Shown: positions 8,484 through 17,535, counted from the first letter of the stretch. The stretch is 64,000 bases of DNA from Streptomyces sp. DT2A-34 (GCF_030499515.1 NZ_JASTWJ010000001.1:1736001-1800000), one strand, 5' to 3'. Numbers and translations are program-made. Notes: a model not told the origin generated them from the sequence alone.

Positions 8484-9638
8484 TCACGCACTCTCCTTCG
8501 CGGTCTCGGCACCCGGCTCGGCGGTCGTGCCCGTCGCCGTGTCCGCCACGGGTATGCCGAAGTTCGGGGTGCCGTCGGGGTTCCAGCCGAGCTTCTGGAT
8601 GCGGGTGTGGCGGTTGGGGTCGTTCAGCGGGTCGCCGACGATCTCCTTGTACTGGCGGGCGTGGTAGACGAGGACGTCGGTGCGGCCGTCCTCGGCGACG
8701 GTGAAGCAGTTGTGGCCGGGGCCGTACTGCTGGGTGGTGTCGTTGCTGGTGAAGACCGGGGTCGGGGACTTGGACCAGTTCGCCGGGTCCATGAGGTCGC
8801 TGTCGGCGTCGGCGGTCAGCATGCCGACGCAGTAGTTGAAGTCGGTGGCGGAGGCCGAGTAGGTGAGGAAGATCCGGCCGTTGCGCTTGAGGACGTACGC
8901 GCCCTCGTTGACCTTGAAGCCGATGCACTCCCAGTCGTACTCCGGGGTGGACAGCCGCACTTGGGGCCCGGTCAGGGTCCATGGGTTGGCCATCTCGGAC
9001 AGGAAGAGACCGGTGTTGTTGTCCATCCCCGGTTCGTGCTGCGCCCAGCAGAGATAGCGGGTGCCGCGGTGGGTGAAGGTGGTGGCGTCGAGGGAGAAGG
9101 TCTCCCAGGCGGTCTTGACCTGGCCCCGCTCCACCCAGGTGCCCTTGAAGGGGTTGGGGTGGGAGTTCTCCAGGACCCAGATGCGGATCTTCCACACGTC
9201 CTCGGCGGGCGCGGAGGCGAAGTAGATGTACCACTTGCCGCCGATGCGGTGCAGCTCCGGCGCCCAGATGTGGGCACCCATGTCGCCGGTGGCGTGGGCC
9301 CGCCAGATGACCGACTCGGCGGCCGTGGTCAGGCCGTTCAGGGTGCGGGAGCGGCGCAGGATGATGCGGTCGTACTCGGGGGCGGTGGCCGTGAAGTAGT
9401 AGAAGCCGTCGGTGTGCCGGTGGATGTGCGGGTCGGCGCGCTGCTGGACGAGGGGGTTCACGTAGGGGGCCGCCTTCGGGGATGCGGCAGGGGCTGCGGG
9501 GGCAGCGGCGTGGGCGACACCGGGGACGGCAGAGGCGGCGGTCAGGGCGCCGGCGGCTGCGGCGCCCTTCAGCAGCAGTCTGCGGCTGGGGGATTGGGAG
9601 GGTCGGGGTGCTTGGGGCAGGTCGTCTGCGCGGCTCAT
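8484..9638 (-). CDS. Secreted GH43 arabinofuranosidase-like enzyme
   Basis: A 384-residue exported protein; the ATG at 9638 places the twin-arginine signal SRRLLLKGAAAAGALTAAS at residues about 18-36. The GH43 propeller shows NPLVQQRADPHIHRHTDGFYYF with the catalytic-base Asp in ADPHI, IWAPELHRIGGKWYIYFA, and WECIGFKVNEGAYVLKRNGRIF. This signature is common in alpha-L-arabinofuranosidases trimming arabinan or arabinogalactan side chains. First gene of a two-gene unit with the CBM13 enzyme. The promoter lies between 9639 and 9829, shared with the divergent surface protein. Exact linkage specificity cannot be read from sequence. Confidence 0.85.
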   Translation of the reverse strand: MSRADDLPQAPRPSQSPSRRLLLKGAAAAGALTAASAVPGVAHAAAPAAPAASPKAAPYVNPLVQQRADPHIHRHTDGFYYFTATAPEYDRIILRRSRTLNGLTTAAESVIWRAHATGDMGAHIWAPELHRIGGKWYIYFASAPAEDVWKIRIWVLENSHPNPFKGTWVERGQVKTAWETFSLDATTFTHRGTRYLCWAQHEPGMDNNTGLFLSEMANPWTLTGPQVRLSTPEYDWECIGFKVNEGAYVLKRNGRIFLTYSASATDFNYCVGMLTADADSDLMDPANWSKSPTPVFTSNDTTQQYGPGHNCFTVAEDGRTDVLVYHARQYKEIVGDPLNDPNRHTRIQKLGWNPDGTPNFGIPVADTATGTTAEPGAETAKESA

Positions 9639-9762
9639 GCGGACTGCCTCTCGGGGGCTCTCAGGGGGGAACTGGTTCGAAATGACGAACATCATCTGCC
9701 ATACCGAACGCCGAAAAGGTAGAGGTGTGCAACCAGGAGGTCAACGGGTTCGACGTGACGGA

Positions 9763-9775
9763 GAGAGCGCTTTCC
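9763..9775. promoter_or_regulatory. Candidate LacI-type operator in divergent promoter
   Basis: GAGAGCGCTTTCC, with an AGCGCT palindromic core at 9766-9771, lies between the divergent GH43 gene (start 9638) and the surface-protein gene (start about 9830). It is one mismatch from a perfect GAAAGCGCTTTC and resembles the sites at 5253, 28533 and 36201. Confidence 0.5.
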
Positions 9776-9829
9776 ACCTGGGCGCGCCATTTTTTGTTAT
9801 CGGCCCTCCTCCCGTCCGTCTCCCATGAC

Positions 9830-11956
9830 GTGCGCAGCCATACCCCCAAGACAGCAGCGGCCCTCGGCGCCCTCGCCGTGGTCGCCGCCCTCACCGTCAC
9901 CGCTCCCCCCGCGGTGGCCGCCGGCCCCCGGGACGTCACCGCGGACGTTCTCGGGGGCCGGGACGTCACGCTCAGCGGCGACACGGTCGTCGCCATGCCG
10001 GCCGGGACGACGACGTACGACGGCGTCTTCCGCGGCGAGGGCACGCTCACCGTGCGCGGCAGTGGGACGCTGATCCTGACCAAGGACAGCGACTTCACGC
10101 TGCCGAGGTCCCGGCAGCGGCAGAAGGTGAGCGTCCTCGGCGGCAACCACCCGTACGTCACCACGACCGACGCGGACCCGCCGGCGATCACGGTGGAGCG
10201 CGGGGCGACCCTGCAGTACGGCAACGGCGGTACGACCGGGCTGGTCGGCCACTTCCCGTACAACACCCCGGCGTTCCGGCTCAACCAGGACAACATCCGG
10301 GTCGACGGCACCCTGCGGCTGTCGCTGAAGAGCGCCTACAACCTGGGCACGATCAGCGGCTCCGGGCTCATCACCCAGCCGCGCTTCCTGTGGGGCACCT
10401 GGGACCTGTCGGGCACCCACTCCTTCTCCGGGGTGATCGACAACGGCACGCAGGTGAACGCCGGACGCCCGGAGTTCGCGACGTCGCTGCCGAACGTGCG
10501 CAAGATCCTCAACCAGGGCACGTACACCGTGGACACCCCGCTGGGCCAGACCGTGACCATGGGCATGGACTTCTACCAGCGGGAGTACGGCAGCGACATC
10601 AACGTCCAGTCCCGGCCGGGCAGCAAGGTCGTCCTGACCGGCCAGTACAGCTGGTCGGGCCAGGGCGGCGACACCAATCCCTCGCTCAGCGACCCGTCCC
10701 TGAACTGGACGCCCGCGCGCAAGAACGTCAACAAGCGCGGCACCAACATCAAGGGCGCCAACGTCCAGTGGGGCGACGGGACGACGAACAAGATCTTCAT
10801 GCCCGGGACCGCCGAGACCGTCTACATCAACCTGCTGGCGGCACGGTCGCGTTCGCTGCTCACCTTCAATTACAACGGCCCGGTGACTCTGGGCGCCCCC
10901 ATCGGCGGCGGCGTGTTCCACGACACGCTGTCCGCGCCCGGCGCCGGGGACATCGTCATCAAGGGGACGAAGGGCAACGACGTCACCTTCGCCGCCGTCC
11001 AGTACTACAACGGCTCCACGACCGTCGAGAAGGGCGCCGTGCTGCGGCTGGGCAGCGGCAGGTCGGGCGGCGACGGTGGGCTCTACACGAAGGGTGACCT
11101 CTACAAGGTCGTCAACAACGGCTCGCTCGTGCTGAACAACACGAGCAAGGCCTTGTCGCTGTCCCGGATCAGCGGCAGCGGGTCGCTCACCCAGTCGGGG
11201 GCCGCGACGACGACCCTGACGGGGAGCGCGGTGACGTACACCGGCACGACGACCGTCAAGAAGGGCACCCTCGCCCTGCGCGGCGGCGCGACGCTCGCCC
11301 GCAGCACGGCGATCCGGCTCACCTCGGCGAAGTCCCGCGTGGACGCGGCCACTTCGGGGCTGCGCGTGGGCGAGGCGAGGACACTGACCGGCAAGGGCAC
11401 CGTGAAGGGGGCGGTGACGAACGACGGCGTGGTCGCGAGCGGCCTCACCGTCTCCGGCGACTACACCCAGTCGGCGAAGGGCGAACTGGTCCTGCGCGAC
11501 GGCCCGTTGAAGGTATCCGGCGCGGTCCGCCTGGCCGGCGACCTGGACCTCGCGGCCGCCGCCACCTCGGCGAAGCCCGCCGGGAAGATCACCGTCCTCG
11601 ACCACCGAGGCAGCGCGAAGACGACCGGCACCTTCACCGGCCTCAAGGAGGGCAAGAAGCTCCAGCTCGGCGACACCACCTACCGGATCAGCTACCGGGG
11701 TGGCGACGGCAACGACGTGGTCCTCACCGCCGTCACCACGCCCCCCTCCCCCAGCGCCGACACCCCCCGCACGGCAGCCGACACGGTCGCCTCCCCCGGC
11801 ACCCGCACCGCGAGCGCCGCGAGCAGCGGCCTCGGCTGGTGGCCGTACGTCCTGGCGGCGGGTCTGCTCGTCGGGCTCGCGATACCGGCGACGCGGTTCG
11901 GGCGGGGCGGCGGACGACGCCGGGGCGTCGGCACGCGGCGCAGGGCTAGGGGTTAG
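9830..11956 (+). CDS. Surface protein with autotransporter-type beta-helix repeats
   Basis: About 708 residues. Signal peptide VRSHTPKTAAALGALAVV then AVAA cleavage; a long strand-rich body; a Ser/Thr/Pro/Ala spacer (about 640-665); a C-terminal membrane segment (WWPYVLAAGLLVGLAIPA) and a basic tail, a layout anchoring it to the cell membrane with the body outside. The body has repeats of the autotransporter-associated type (YNGSTTVEKGAVLRLGSG, YTGTTTVKKGTLALRGGA, ISGSGSLTQSG), so a right-handed parallel beta-helix is likely. That fold is shared by many pectin lyases, but I see no catalytic signature. The start is uncertain: GTG at 9830 has no good ribosome site, whereas GTG at 9755 follows AGGAGG but would include a TTA codon and spoil the signal peptide. 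Confidence 0.75.
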   Translation: MRSHTPKTAAALGALAVVAALTVTAPPAVAAGPRDVTADVLGGRDVTLSGDTVVAMPAGTTTYDGVFRGEGTLTVRGSGTLILTKDSDFTLPRSRQRQKVSVLGGNHPYVTTTDADPPAITVERGATLQYGNGGTTGLVGHFPYNTPAFRLNQDNIRVDGTLRLSLKSAYNLGTISGSGLITQPRFLWGTWDLSGTHSFSGVIDNGTQVNAGRPEFATSLPNVRKILNQGTYTVDTPLGQTVTMGMDFYQREYGSDINVQSRPGSKVVLTGQYSWSGQGGDTNPSLSDPSLNWTPARKNVNKRGTNIKGANVQWGDGTTNKIFMPGTAETVYINLLAARSRSLLTFNYNGPVTLGAPIGGGVFHDTLSAPGAGDIVIKGTKGNDVTFAAVQYYNGSTTVEKGAVLRLGSGRSGGDGGLYTKGDLYKVVNNGSLVLNNTSKALSLSRISGSGSLTQSGAATTTLTGSAVTYTGTTTVKKGTLALRGGATLARSTAIRLTSAKSRVDAATSGLRVGEARTLTGKGTVKGAVTNDGVVASGLTVSGDYTQSAKGELVLRDGPLKVSGAVRLAGDLDLAAAATSAKPAGKITVLDHRGSAKTTGTFTGLKEGKKLQLGDTTYRISYRGGDGNDVVLTAVTTPPSPSADTPRTAADTVASPGTRTASAASSGLGWWPYVLAAGLLVGLAIPATRFGRGGGRRRGVGTRRRARG

Positions 11957-12066
11957 GGGCTAGGGGTGCCTCCCGGATCATGCCGGAGCCGAGGCGTGGG
12001 GGCGAGAGCACGCGCCTCCGCCTCCCGTTGAGCGGTCCCAGGCATGCGCCAAGGCTAGATCCCCAT

Positions 12067-12099
12067 GGATGTCCCACGGAGGTCCCACGGATGTCCCAC
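12067..12099 (+). repeat. 3 x 11-base tandem repeat before the methyltransferase gene
   Basis: Three contiguous copies of GGA(T/G)GTCCCAC (12067, 12078, 12089), ending 38 bases before the methyltransferase start. The 11-base period puts each copy on the same face of the helix, the geometry of a regulator bound as adjacent protomers. No known Streptomyces box comes to mind. Confidence 0.7.
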
Positions 12100-12137
12100 A
12101 TGCCGGACACCGCCCCGACTCGACTACCGTCGTCACC

Positions 12138-13061
12138 ATGACCAGCACCATCACCCTCGCCGAAGCCCTCGCCGCCGGAACCGTCGTGCTCGACGGCGGC
12201 ATGTCCAACCAGCTCGAGTCCGCCGGGCACGATCTGAGCGACGAGCTGTGGTCGGCGCGGCTGCTCGCGGAGCGGCCCGAGGCGATCACCGAGGCGCATC
12301 TCGCCTATTTCGAGGCCGGGGCGGACGTGGCGATCACGTCCAGCTACCAGGCCACGTTCGAGGGCTTCGCGAAGCGCGGGATCGGTCACGAGCGGGCGGC
12401 CGAACTCCTCGCGCTGAGTGTGGAGTTGGCGCGCGAGGCGGCCCGGCAGGCGGCGGCCGGGGGTGTCACACGGCCGCTGTGGGTGGCCGCGTCCGTCGGG
12501 CCCTACGGGGCGATGCTGGCGGACGGCTCCGAGTACCGGGGGCGGTACGGGCTGAGCGTGGACGAGCTGGAGCGCTTCCACCGGCCCCGCCTCGAGGTGC
12601 TGGCCGGGGCCCGGCCCGACGTGCTGGCCCTGGAGACCGTCCCCGACGCCGACGAGGCCGAGGCACTGCTGCGGGCGGTGCGCGGGCTGAGTGTCCCGGC
12701 CTGGCTGTCGTACTCCGTCGCCGGTGACCGCACCCGCGCCGGGCAGCCGCTGGAGGAGGCCTTCGCCCTGGCCGCCGACGCCGACGAGGTGATCGCGGTC
12801 GGCGTGAACTGCTGCGTGCCGGAGGACGTCGAGGGCGCCGTCGAGACCGCCGCCCGCGTGACGGGCAAGCCCGTGGTCGTCTACCCCAACAGCGGTGAGG
12901 CCTGGAACGCCGAGTCCCGCACCTGGGTCGGCCGCTCCACCTTCGCGCCGGAGCAGGTGCGGGGGTGGCGGGAGTCGGGGGCACGGTTGATCGGCGGGTG
13001 CTGCCGGGTGGGCCCGGAGGCGATCGACTCCCTCACGCGCACGCTGGCCGCGGCGCGGTAG
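12138..13061 (+). CDS. mmuM: Homocysteine S-methyltransferase
   Basis: A 307-residue cytoplasmic enzyme expected to transfer a methyl group, probably from S-methylmethionine, to homocysteine to give methionine. The fold is a zinc-dependent (beta/alpha)8 barrel. The zinc ligands are visible: a Cys in GVNCCVPEDV and the Cys pair of LIGGCCRVGP near the C-terminus. N-terminal VLDGGMSNQLESAG and PLWVAASVGPYGA are also family blocks. Length is normal. The start at 12138 is the first ATG in good context; upstream lies the 11-base tandem repeat. It is not in an operon with the LacI gene (224-base gap with its own operator). Confidence 0.9.
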   Translation: MTSTITLAEALAAGTVVLDGGMSNQLESAGHDLSDELWSARLLAERPEAITEAHLAYFEAGADVAITSSYQATFEGFAKRGIGHERAAELLALSVELAREAARQAAAGGVTRPLWVAASVGPYGAMLADGSEYRGRYGLSVDELERFHRPRLEVLAGARPDVLALETVPDADEAEALLRAVRGLSVPAWLSYSVAGDRTRAGQPLEEAFALAADADEVIAVGVNCCVPEDVEGAVETAARVTGKPVVVYPNSGEAWNAESRTWVGRSTFAPEQVRGWRESGARLIGGCCRVGPEAIDSLTRTLAAAR

Positions 13062-13210
13062 CGATCGCGGCGCCGTACCCGCGGGCACGGCCAAAGGCCC
13101 GCCCGGCATCCCGGCAGGCATCCCGGCATCCGGCACTGCGACGCGCCGCCACCCCGCCACTCCCACACAGGACTCGTCCCCGCCCGCGACCCGCTGCTAG
13201 CCTCCGCATG

Positions 13211-13226
13211 GGAACCGGTTGCCATC
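13211..13226. promoter_or_regulatory. Operator GGAACCGGTTGCCATC before LacI gene
   Basis: The palindromic core AACCGGTT (13213-13220) lies 66 bases before the LacI start. Thirteen bases, ACCGGTTGCCATC, are identical to the site at 25906-25922 and nearly so to that at 25588. A TAGCCT hexamer just upstream (13198-13203) could be the -10 box, which would put the operator over the transcription start. Autoregulation is a reasonable inference. Confidence 0.65.
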
Positions 13227-13285
13227 GTGTTGCCGCAGGTTCCCAGGGGGTGGGCGAAGGTGCCCGGGAAAGGGGCGAGGCAGAG

Positions 13286-14344
13286 ATGACCAGGAAGAGC
13301 GAGGACGCGGGGCGCAGCACCATCCGGGACGTGGCGGCGCGTGCGGGGGTGTCCGCGTCGACCGTCTCGCGCGTGCTCGGCGGGGTGTATCCGGTGAGCT
13401 CGGCGACGCGCACCCGCGTGATGCGGGCGGTCCGCGAGCTGGACTACGTCGCCGACGCACGCGCCAAGGCGGTGGCGGGGGTCGGCACGCCCACGCTGGC
13501 GTTCGTGCTGGAGGACATCACGGGGCCGTCGTTCGCGCACATGGCGTACGGGGTGGAGCGGGAGGCAAGGCGGCTTGGCCACCTCTGCCTGGTGTGCACG
13601 ACGGAGGGTGACGTCCAGCACGAGGTGGAGTTCGTCGAGATGATGCGCGCCCAGCGCGCCGCCGCCGTGATCCTGGTCGGCGGCTCCGCCGACACCCCCG
13701 AGTACCGCGAGCGCACCCGCCGCATGGCCGACTCGCTGGCGTCGGCGGGCTCCCGGCTGGTGCTGTGCGGGCGACCGCCGCTCGGCCCGGGCGCGCCCGT
13801 GACCGTCATCGAGTACGACAACGAGGGCGGCGCCTATGCCCTGGTCGCCCACATCCTCTCCCAGGGCCACCAGCGGGTGCTGTTCCTCGGCGGCGCGTCC
13901 GACCACACCACCGCCCAGGGCCGTGAGCGCGGCTATCTCGCCGCCCACCGCGCCCGCGGCCTGGACCCCGACCCGGCGCTGCTCCTGCACGGCGACTTCA
14001 CCCGCGACGCCGGGCACCGTCTGATGCGGGACGCCCTCAAGCAGGGGCTGGAGTTCACGGCCGTGGTCGCCGCCACCGACATGGTCGCCGCCGGCGCGCT
14101 CACCGCCCTGCACGAGGCCGGCCTGGACGTACCCGGCGACGTCTCCCTGGCCGGCTACGACGACATCCCCTTCGCCCGTGACCTGCACCCGGCCCTGACG
14201 ACGGTCCACGTCCCCTACGAGGAGCTGGGCCGCCTCGCCGTGCGCACCGCGCTCGGCCGGACCCCGGAGAACCCGGACGAGCATCTGCTGCTGGGGACGC
14301 ATGTGGTGGTGCGGGACTCGGTGGGCCGGGTCGGCCAGGCCTAG
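13286..14344 (+). CDS. LacI-family transcriptional regulator
   Basis: A 352-residue repressor. The helix-turn-helix occupies residues about 13-60 (TIRDVAARAGVSASTVSRVLGGVYPVS), followed by a periplasmic-binding-protein-like effector domain (GTPTLAFVLEDITGPSFAHM to the C-terminus; YDNEGGAYALVAH and LAGYDDIPFARDLHPALTTVHVPYEELG are family blocks). ATG at 13286 is used; an in-frame ATG at 13208 would start upstream of the operator core. It is a clear paralogue of the regulator at 29765, sharing almost all HTH residues, so the two should read similar operators. The shared ACCGGTTGCC operator predicts control of the lyase operon and GH51 gene 12 kb away. The IS110-type element follows immediately after the stop. 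Confidence 0.9.
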   Translation: MTRKSEDAGRSTIRDVAARAGVSASTVSRVLGGVYPVSSATRTRVMRAVRELDYVADARAKAVAGVGTPTLAFVLEDITGPSFAHMAYGVEREARRLGHLCLVCTTEGDVQHEVEFVEMMRAQRAAAVILVGGSADTPEYRERTRRMADSLASAGSRLVLCGRPPLGPGAPVTVIEYDNEGGAYALVAHILSQGHQRVLFLGGASDHTTAQGRERGYLAAHRARGLDPDPALLLHGDFTRDAGHRLMRDALKQGLEFTAVVAATDMVAAGALTALHEAGLDVPGDVSLAGYDDIPFARDLHPALTTVHVPYEELGRLAVRTALGRTPENPDEHLLLGTHVVVRDSVGRVGQA

Positions 14345-14380
14345 GGTCCCCCCCATTACCTTTTTGGTAGCCCCGCAATG

Positions 14381-14587
14381 GGGCGCCCGGCCTTCGGAGT
14401 TGGCATGACTTTCTCCCCCTGTCGATCGCATGTCTTGGGGGGTGGTGTCACCGGCTCCGGAGGCATCGACAGACCGCTGATTAGGGGCATGACCACCGGC
14501 TTCTTCGCAGGTCGGGAGGCTCTTCGTAATGTGGATGTGGCGATCGGTGCCGTGGGACGGCCGGGCGAGGACGACCGAAGGACGCAC
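14381..14587 (+). ncRNA. Candidate bridge (seek) RNA of the IS110 element
   Basis: IS110-family elements encode a structured guide RNA in the non-coding end next to the transposase, which base-pairs with target and donor DNA. This stretch is in the right place and size range and contains no credible gene. GGGGGGTG at 14437-14444 is complementary to CACCCCCC at the right junction (15807-15814), as a guide loop could be. Secondary structure was not computed; this call rests on position and that match. Confidence 0.3.
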
Positions 14588-15791
14588 GTGATCGACGTCA
14601 GTGACATCGGCGCTTTCCTCGGCCTGGACGTCGGCAAGGGCGAACACCACGCCACCGCCGTCACCCCGGCCGGGAAGAAGGCCTTCGACAAGCGGCTGCC
14701 CAACAGCGAGCCGAAGCTCCGCGAAGTGTTCGGCAAACTGCAGGCCAAGCACGGGACCGTGCTCGTGGTGGTCGACCAGCCGGCCTCGATCGGGGCTCTG
14801 CCGCTGGCGGTGGCCCGGGACATGGGCTGCCCGGTCGCCTATCTGCCCGGCCTGACGATGCGGCGGATCGCCGACCTCTATCCCGGCGAGGCCAAGACAG
14901 ATGCCCGCGACGCGTTCGTCATCGCAGACGCGGCCCGCGTCATGCCTCACACGCTCCGCTCGGTCGACCTCGAGGACGAGACCATCGCCGAGCTGGAGAT
15001 GATCGTCGGCTTCGACGACGACCTGGCCGGCGAAGCAACCCGCATCAGCAACCGCCTGCGGGGCCTGCTCACCCAGATCCACCCGTCGCTGGAACGGATC
15101 CTGGGCCCACGCGTCCAACACCCGGCCGTGCTCAAGCTCCTCGACCAGTTCGGCTCCCCGGCCCAGATCCGCAAAGCCGGACGCCGACGGCTCATTGCGT
15201 TGATACGCCCGAAGGCACCGCGGATGGCCGAGCGGCTCGTCGAGGACATCTTCACCGCACTGGACGAACAGACCGTCGTCGTCCCGGGCACCGACGCGGC
15301 CGCTCTGATCGTCCCCAGCCTCGCCAACTCGCTCCGAGCGGTGCTTGACCAGCGGAAACTCTTGGCCACCCGGATCGAAGGAACTGCTGGAGAACCACCC
15401 TCTTTCCAAGGTCCTGACGTCCATGCCGGGGATCGGCGTCAGGACCGGAGCCCGCATCCTCATCGACGTCGGCGACGGCCGTTCGTTCCCGACCGCCGCC
15501 CACCTCGCCGCCTACGCCGGCCTCGCCCCCACAACCCGCAGTTCTGGCTCCTCGATCCGCGGCGAACAACCATCCCGCCGCGGAAACAAGCAGCTCAAAC
15601 GGGCCTTCTTCCTGTCCGCGTTCGCGGCTCTGGCCGACCCGGCCTCCCGGACCTACTACGACAAGAAGATCAGCCAGGGAAAACACCACACCCAAGCCCT
15701 CCTCTGCCTCGCGAGACGACGAGCCGACGTGCTCTTCGCGATGCTCCGCGACGGCACCTTCTACGACCCCCAACCCGCCCCATCAGCTTGA
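14588..15791 (+). pseudogene. IS110-family transposase, frameshifted
   Basis: The N-terminal part reads from GTG 14588 (preceded by AAGGA): a RuvC-like domain with Asp14 (LGLDVGK), Asp63 (VVVDQP), Asp105 and Asp108 (KTDARDA). The C-terminal Transposase_20 part (VLTSMPGIGVRTGARILIDVGDG, YAGLAPTTRSSGSSIRG with the candidate nucleophilic Ser) lies in the next frame and ends at 15791. The two join at ATCGAAGGAACTG (15374-15386); removing one G at 15380-15381 restores IEELLENHP and a full protein of about 400 residues. IS110 transposases are normally single unbroken ORFs, so this is most likely an inactivating insertion, or less likely a sequencing error. Confidence 0.85.
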
Positions 15792-15873
15792 CGAAACCCA
15801 TAGGGGCACCCCCCCGACGGCGCCGGGCTGACCGCCCGGCACGAGCCGGACCTGCTGGGCGGGGTGTCCGTCG

Positions 15874-17454
15874 TCAGTGCCGGCGGACGGCACCGGGGAG
15901 GCGCAGCCGCCGTACCACTGACCGCAGTTCCGTACTGCGCGTGGGCGAACCGTCGGCAAGGGCCGATGCGGGTGTGGGTTCCGGGGGTGTGACGGCGGCG
16001 GCCCACAGGGCGAGCTCGGCGTCGCGCGGGCCGTGGGCGGTATGGGTGTCGCCGTCGCCGAAGACGCGCACCGGGTGCGAGTCGTCCCACGCCTGCCAGC
16101 CCGGATCGCCGTCCACCACGAACCGCAGCCACGCCCCGTGCATCTCGTCCGCCAGCTCCTGCGGGGCGCCCTCGCCGGCCAGCTTGCGGGACTCGGGGAC
16201 GTCTCCGGTGTCGAAGACGAAGCCGAGCTCCAGGGCGTGGCAGGCGCCGAGGTCGGGGAGGCTGGAGGGCCAGGCGAACTCGTACACGTACGTCGAGGCG
16301 GGGCGGGCGTCGGCCAGGCGGTGCAGGGGGACGCGCAGCAGGTGGTCGGTGACCATCTGGCCGACGAGCTCGGCGGTGCCGGCCTCCGGGTGCAGGGCAC
16401 GGTAGCCGCGGGGCACCTCGGCGCCCACGTGGCAGCGGGCCATGGCGCCGGCCAGGGCGACCGCGCCGAGCCGGTCGAAGCGCTCCAGGAGGCCGCCGGG
16501 CACCAGCCACAGCCGGTACTCGTCGCGGGTCCAGCCGGTCATCAGGTCGACGCCGACGGCGGCGTCACCCTCCGTGAGCGCCTCCAGCGGGTCACGGGGG
16601 ACGATGTCGCCGTCGACGACGATCCCGAAGGCGGGCCCGCCGAGCACGGGGCTGCTCAGTCTGCCCACCTCGGCCTGGGTGCGCAGGAGCAGTTCGCGAT
16701 CGACCTCGGCGAAGGCGGCGGCGGTCGCGGGGATCTTCAGCCGGTTGGCCATGCGGCGCACCATCCGCCGTACCTTGTCCCGCTCGGCGGCCTCGGGCGG
16801 CCCGCTCTGCAGGACGGCCCGCCGGACCAGGCCCCGCGCCTGCGGGGCGGCGAGCAGCGCGCCGATGCTGATGGCGCCGGCGGACTGGCCGGCCAGGGTG
16901 ATGCGGTCGGGGTCGCCGCCGAAGGCCTCGATGGAATCGTGCACCCACTTCAGGGCGGCGAGCTGGTCGCGCAGGCCGGCGTTGGCGGGGGCGTCCGGGA
17001 AGTAGCCGTAGCCCTCGACGCCCAGCCGGTAGTTGACGGAGACGAGGACGACACCGTCGCGTGCGAAGGGCCGGCCGTCGTACACGGGCACACCCGAGGA
17101 GCCGCGGGTCAGGGCGCCGCCGTGCACCCACACCATGACCGGGAGCCGGGCGCCCGGGCCGGGCTCGGGGGTCCAGACGTTGAGGTTGAGGCAGTCGTCG
17201 CCGGGCACGACGGGGTCGGACAGGTACTGCGCGAAGGCCTCGGAGTACGGCGGTTTCGGCGCGGTCGGCCCGAAGGCGCCGGCGTCGCGCACACCGTCCC
17301 AGGGTTCGGGTGGCTCGGGCGGCCGGAACCGGCGCGGGCCGAACGGGGGCGCCGCGTAGGGGATGCCCCGGAACACCGCGACGCCGTGTTCGTACCGGCC
17401 CCGTACCGCACCGTAGGGCGTGCTCACCACGGGGTCCGAACGGACTGCTGTCAT
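15874..17454 (-). CDS. Type-B carboxylesterase
   Basis: A 526-residue hydrolase of the carboxylesterase/para-nitrobenzyl esterase family. Visible blocks: [10 protein letters not shown] near residue 28, [11 protein letters not shown] near 86, the oxyanion-hole HGG (111-113), the nucleophile elbow GQSAGA with Ser191, and His in the [14 protein letters not shown] region. There is no signal peptide, so it should act in the cytoplasm. ATG at 17454 is chosen over one at 17472, because the extra residues are not family-like. It lies downstream of the smaller lyase in the same direction, across a 125-base gap with a 13-base inverted repeat. A role in removing ester decorations from imported sugars is possible but unproven. 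Confidence 0.88.
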   Translation of the reverse strand: MTAVRSDPVVSTPYGAVRGRYEHGVAVFRGIPYAAPPFGPRRFRPPEPPEPWDGVRDAGAFGPTAPKPPYSEAFAQYLSDPVVPGDDCLNLNVWTPEPGPGARLPVMVWVHGGALTRGSSGVPVYDGRPFARDGVVLVSVNYRLGVEGYGYFPDAPANAGLRDQLAALKWVHDSIEAFGGDPDRITLAGQSAGAISIGALLAAPQARGLVRRAVLQSGPPEAAERDKVRRMVRRMANRLKIPATAAAFAEVDRELLLRTQAEVGRLSSPVLGGPAFGIVVDGDIVPRDPLEALTEGDAAVGVDLMTGWTRDEYRLWLVPGGLLERFDRLGAVALAGAMARCHVGAEVPRGYRALHPEAGTAELVGQMVTDHLLRVPLHRLADARPASTYVYEFAWPSSLPDLGACHALELGFVFDTGDVPESRKLAGEGAPQELADEMHGAWLRFVVDGDPGWQAWDDSHPVRVFGDGDTHTAHGPRDAELALWAAAVTPPEPTPASALADGSPTRSTELRSVVRRLRLPGAVRRH

Positions 17455-17474
17455 ACGCACCAGCCTCCTCACCG

Positions 17475-17535
17475 CGCTCGTGCACCGTGAAGATCAGAGC
17501 AACTCATTGTGGCCCGATATTCCGGTGCACGAGCG
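17475..17535. promoter_or_regulatory. 13-base inverted repeat before the esterase gene
   Basis: CGCTCGTGCACCG (17475-17487) and CGGTGCACGAGCG (17523-17535) are perfect inverted copies 35 bases apart, just upstream of the esterase start. The loop is long and there is no T-tract, so it is either two half-sites for a looping regulator or a processed hairpin between lyase and esterase messages rather than a standard terminator. Confidence 0.6.

Larger units (their letters stand above)
14345..15815 (+). mobile_element. IS110-family insertion sequence, about 1.45 kb
   Basis: A single transposase reading region of DEDD type with a Transposase_20 C-terminus, a non-coding left end of about 240 bases and a very short right end: the standard IS110 layout. 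There are no terminal inverted repeats, as expected. Imperfectly matching strings lie at the two edges, TAGGGTCCCCCCC (14342-14354) and TAGGGGCACCCCCCC (15801-15815), and may mark the junctions; the exact ends are not resolved. It separates a LacI gene from an esterase gene without breaking either. Confidence 0.7.

Noticed and set aside
9725..9829. Start of the surface protein at GTG 9725 or 9755
   Set aside because: It would place a LacI-like operator and a TTA codon inside the coding region and disrupt the signal peptide. Kept as an alternative in the feature note.
14378..16405. Single 675-codon frame covering transposase and esterase regions
   Set aside because: After 15380 it leaves the transposase homology and runs antisense to the esterase gene; only the first part is real.
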